From the NCBI GenBank assembly GCA_905250075.1, contig CAJNOP010000017.1, forward strand, positions 471,017 through 535,016: DNA of 64,000 nt, written 5' to 3'. This document shows positions 61,901 to 64,000 of this stretch, one piece after another. The DNA comes from Rotaria sp. Silwood1 (Eukaryota; Rotifera; Eurotatoria; Philodinida; Philodinidae). A program made the position numbers and the translations under genes. The notes beneath the pieces are model-generated. The model saw only the letters and a list, made by a program, of their open reading frames with translations. It was not told the DNA's origin and ran no database searches. Positions within the stretch are counted from its first letter, which is position 1. Each line of letters begins with the position of its first letter.

Positions 61901-64000
61901 TTTTGATATCTTATTTAAATAGTCTTTGGATTACACTTGGTACCCGTGCAATTTTGGTGGACTTTACAGTCTATAATGCTAATCTTAATTTATTTTGTCA
62001 AGTACAGTAAGTTCAAAATTTATCTGATAATAAAACAATTGTACGATTATCTAATATGTTTAGACTTATGTTTGAATTTCCAGCTGTTGGCGGTGTTGTA
62101 ACATCATCAAAATTTCGTGCTGTTAAACTTATTCGTTATGTAAATGCATTCGATTATTTTGTACTAGCCTGTGAAATTATTTATCTACTCTTTATTATAT
62201 ATTACACAATTGAAGAAGTATTAGAGGTAAACTATAGATTTTTCTCTTCTGAAAATGATTAAATTTTTTAAATATAATTTTAAAGATTATTAATATGAAA
62301 TCTGCATATTTTACATCAGTTATGAATTGTTTGGATCTTATTGTCATTATTTTATCATATATTTGTATGTCATTTAATATTTATCGGCAGACACAAGTTA
62401 ATAATTTACTTGATAAATTATTGGAAAAGCAAACCCGACAATATAATGATTTTACATTTCTTTGCTATTGGCAATATCAATTCAATAATGTAATTAGTGC
62501 GACAATATTTCTTGCTTGGATTAAAGTTTGTAATCTTAATATTTACATATTTATATTATAGTTCTTTGTTTTTAGATCTTTAAATATATTAGTTTTAATA
62601 AAACAATGACTCAATTAAGTGAAACATTAACCAAATGTGCAAAAGATATTTCGGGTTTTGCAATTATGTTTTTTATTATATTTTTTGCTTTTGCACAATT
62701 GGGATATTTAACTTTTGGAATTCAAATAGAAGGATTTCGAGCATTTCACTACTCAGTGTAAGTTAATATTTGATTTCATAATAAAGAAAAAGAACATAGT
62801 ACGATAAAGAATTATTTACATAGAGAAAGATTTCAATAGAGTAGATAATCATCTATATAGATATGACCGACTTAGAAACACAGTAGTCGGTTCGATAGTT
62901 ACCGGTCTGCTGCGATGGAATTTATCAAAAAAATCGGTTTTCACCTGTTTTTTACTTGATTTCCACGGTCTTAACGGTACAGGAATATGAAGTAAAAACT
63001 ATTTAGTAAAAATCTGTGTAACCATACGAGAAAATTCAGAAAAAACGATTTGAACCAATTGGAATTGGTTTTGAACTTCTCATTCTTTCATAAGAATATT
63101 TTTTTGTTTGTATTTCATCACGTCGCTAACGAAAAGTTAATCAATTTTGTCGAAAAATCTAGATATACTCGGAAAAGATTTTGCATTCAGACTTTGCGGT
63201 CTCAAGAGTTATTTGTAGAATTCACTATTTAATTTTCAAAAATGCTGCTGTAATTCGAAGTTTTTTAAACTAAAATGCATGAAGTGATAATCAATGTGCC
63301 TTTTGATGATACGCCTCTAACACTGATGTTCTACTGATCACTTCTCTAAACAAAGATCTCTAGCGCTGATTTTTTCAGAGTATCTAAAGTAGCTTAGTGT
63401 ACATATAACATATACAAATTAACTCTAAGAAAATTCATTATCCAAAAATATCAGAATGAAACTATTATGTCGCTGAAAGGATTTTTTATCCTGATTGCTC
63501 AGTTCGAAGACTTCAGCAAAACTGCTGGGGTGAGAGTTTGTGAAAAGTCAAGATCCCCCAAAACAATTTTCTGGCTCCTATTCCAAGCTTTTGGAAAACG
63601 TGTGTATTTGATAGAGCAAATCATTGTCAGCAAGCTGAGACATCTCTGACCTCTCCACCGAACTATATCCAATTTATAAAAGGCTTAAAAGCGTCAGGCA
63701 TTACAAAAAAATTGAAAAATTCAATAAAAAAAAAAAAAACTTTTTGGATCTTCTGGAAACTGAACGCAGTTCGATGGAGAGATAGGAAGTATCTCATCTT
63801 GTTTAAAATTATACGCTCTATCAAATAAAATCTTTTCACAAAAGCGTTGAACGAAAAACGGAAAAGTGGTTTTTCAAAGACCTTCATCCAAGCGATTCTT
63901 TTAGAGTCTTTGGACCTACCAATCCTAGTAGAGAATCATTCCAGTTACAAAAATATTTTTTCAAATTCTTGCTAGCTATTACCATCGAGAAGAAAACTTA
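58985..64000 (+). CDS. PKD2: Polycystin-2 (TRPP cation channel), 3' part beyond window
   Basis: Nine exons are visible: 58985-59195, 59257-59376, 59438-59583, 59641-59912, 59976-60116, 61923-62006, 62064-62226, 62286-62525 and 62576-62757, about 519 residues; the rest lies past the window. PKD2 is a calcium-permeable channel of cilia and ER, often paired with PKD1-type receptors. Seen in order: cytosolic N-terminus; S1 ([20 protein letters not shown]); the extracellular polycystin/TOP domain with EDVEFW-like [39 protein letters not shown] and FGPCVD; then [13 protein letters not shown] and FEFPAVGGV. Next are S2 ([19 protein letters not shown]), S3 ([20 protein letters not shown]), S4 ([18 protein letters not shown]) and S5 ([18 protein letters not shown]). 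The pore, S6 and EF-hand/coiled-coil tail are missing only because the window ends. No RVxP ciliary motif is visible at the N-terminus. Introns 5 (1.8 kb) and 9 (over 1.2 kb) carry related repeats. Confidence 0.92.
60117..61922. other. Long intron 5 of PKD2
   Basis: 1.8 kb. Its distal part (about 61390-61690) is a repeat shared with intron 9. The open stretch 60331-60537 has no motif. Confidence 0.55.
61390..61690. repeat. Dispersed repeat, copy in PKD2 intron 5
   Basis: Aligns by eye, with indels, to 63150-63430 in intron 9: shared runs include TTTTCAAAAATGCTG, AAAATGCATGAA, ACTTCTCT.AACAAA, CTGATTTTT.CAGAGTATCTAAA and ACATATA. Same orientation in both introns. A weaker copy of the CTGATTTTTCAG part is at about 54555-54590. 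Confidence 0.65.
63150..64000. repeat. Dispersed repeat block in PKD2 intron 9 (runs off window)
   Basis: First part (63150-63430) matches intron 5; second part (63450-64000) matches the foldback element at 53.88-54.34 kb, including TTTGATAGAGCAAAT (63607) and the complementary GCTCTATCAAATAAAA (63813). An A-run at 63724-63739 interrupts it. It shows that the two repeats belong together as one composite element. Confidence 0.6.

Overview
The window looks like nuclear DNA of a small-genome metazoan, most probably a bdelloid rotifer (Rotaria- or Adineta-like). It is very AT-rich and its genes are cut by many 50-80 bp AT-rich GT-AG introns. The proteins are clearly animal (Rab3, Rab11, polycystin-2, EPB41L5/Yurt, TRF2/TBPL1). 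One gene belongs to a Cys-rich secreted family that I associate with bdelloids. The species is an inference. All exon models below were built by eye from reading frame, splice consensus and phase continuity; none was checked against RNA or a database.

Layout. 1-923 (minus): secreted EB-module protein running off the left edge. 1.57-2.06 kb: transposase relic. 3.08-4.07 kb: EF-hand calcium sensor with an N-myristoylation signal. 7.48-16.80 kb: EPB41L5/Yurt-type FERM protein in 14 exons, with a ~1 kb hairpin element in one intron. 17.73-19.10 kb: Rab3 with two tandem alternative copies of one 125-nt exon. 20.33-23.08 kb: RNase H2 catalytic subunit. 24.46-25.34 kb (minus): Cys-rich, probably GPI-anchored protein. 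29.29-30.94 kb: cytochrome P450. 32.72-35.30 kb: DxD glycosyltransferase-like protein of a family not typical of animals. 36.99-40.97 kb: TRF2/TBPL1. 41.68-42.39 kb: mitoribosomal mS38 (AURKAIP1-like). 42.78-44.74 kb: Q-rich, unrecognised protein with an internal duplicated module. 48.96-49.52 kb: small Ser-rich unrecognised protein. 52.34-53.33 kb (minus): Rab11. 58.99 kb to right edge: polycystin-2 (PKD2), cut before its pore exon.

There is no operon logic here; these are independent housekeeping, trafficking and signalling genes. Two Rabs (synaptic exocytosis and recycling endosome), a ciliary channel, a polarity FERM protein and a calcium sensor share the window, but I see no evidence that they are co-regulated. 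Non-coding DNA carries decayed mobile DNA: foldback elements, a TA-flanked MITE, and a dispersed repeat family at 54 kb and in two PKD2 introns.

The strongest unusual signal is the Rab3 exon duplication. Each copy is 125 nt with identical phases, encodes the same G4-containing segment with 23 of 43 residues shared, and frame is kept only if exactly one copy is used. Other points of interest are a perfect 28-bp palindrome at the Rab11 promoter, a myristoylation-type start on the glycosyltransferase, and tandem 14-3-3-like motifs in the small Ser-rich protein.
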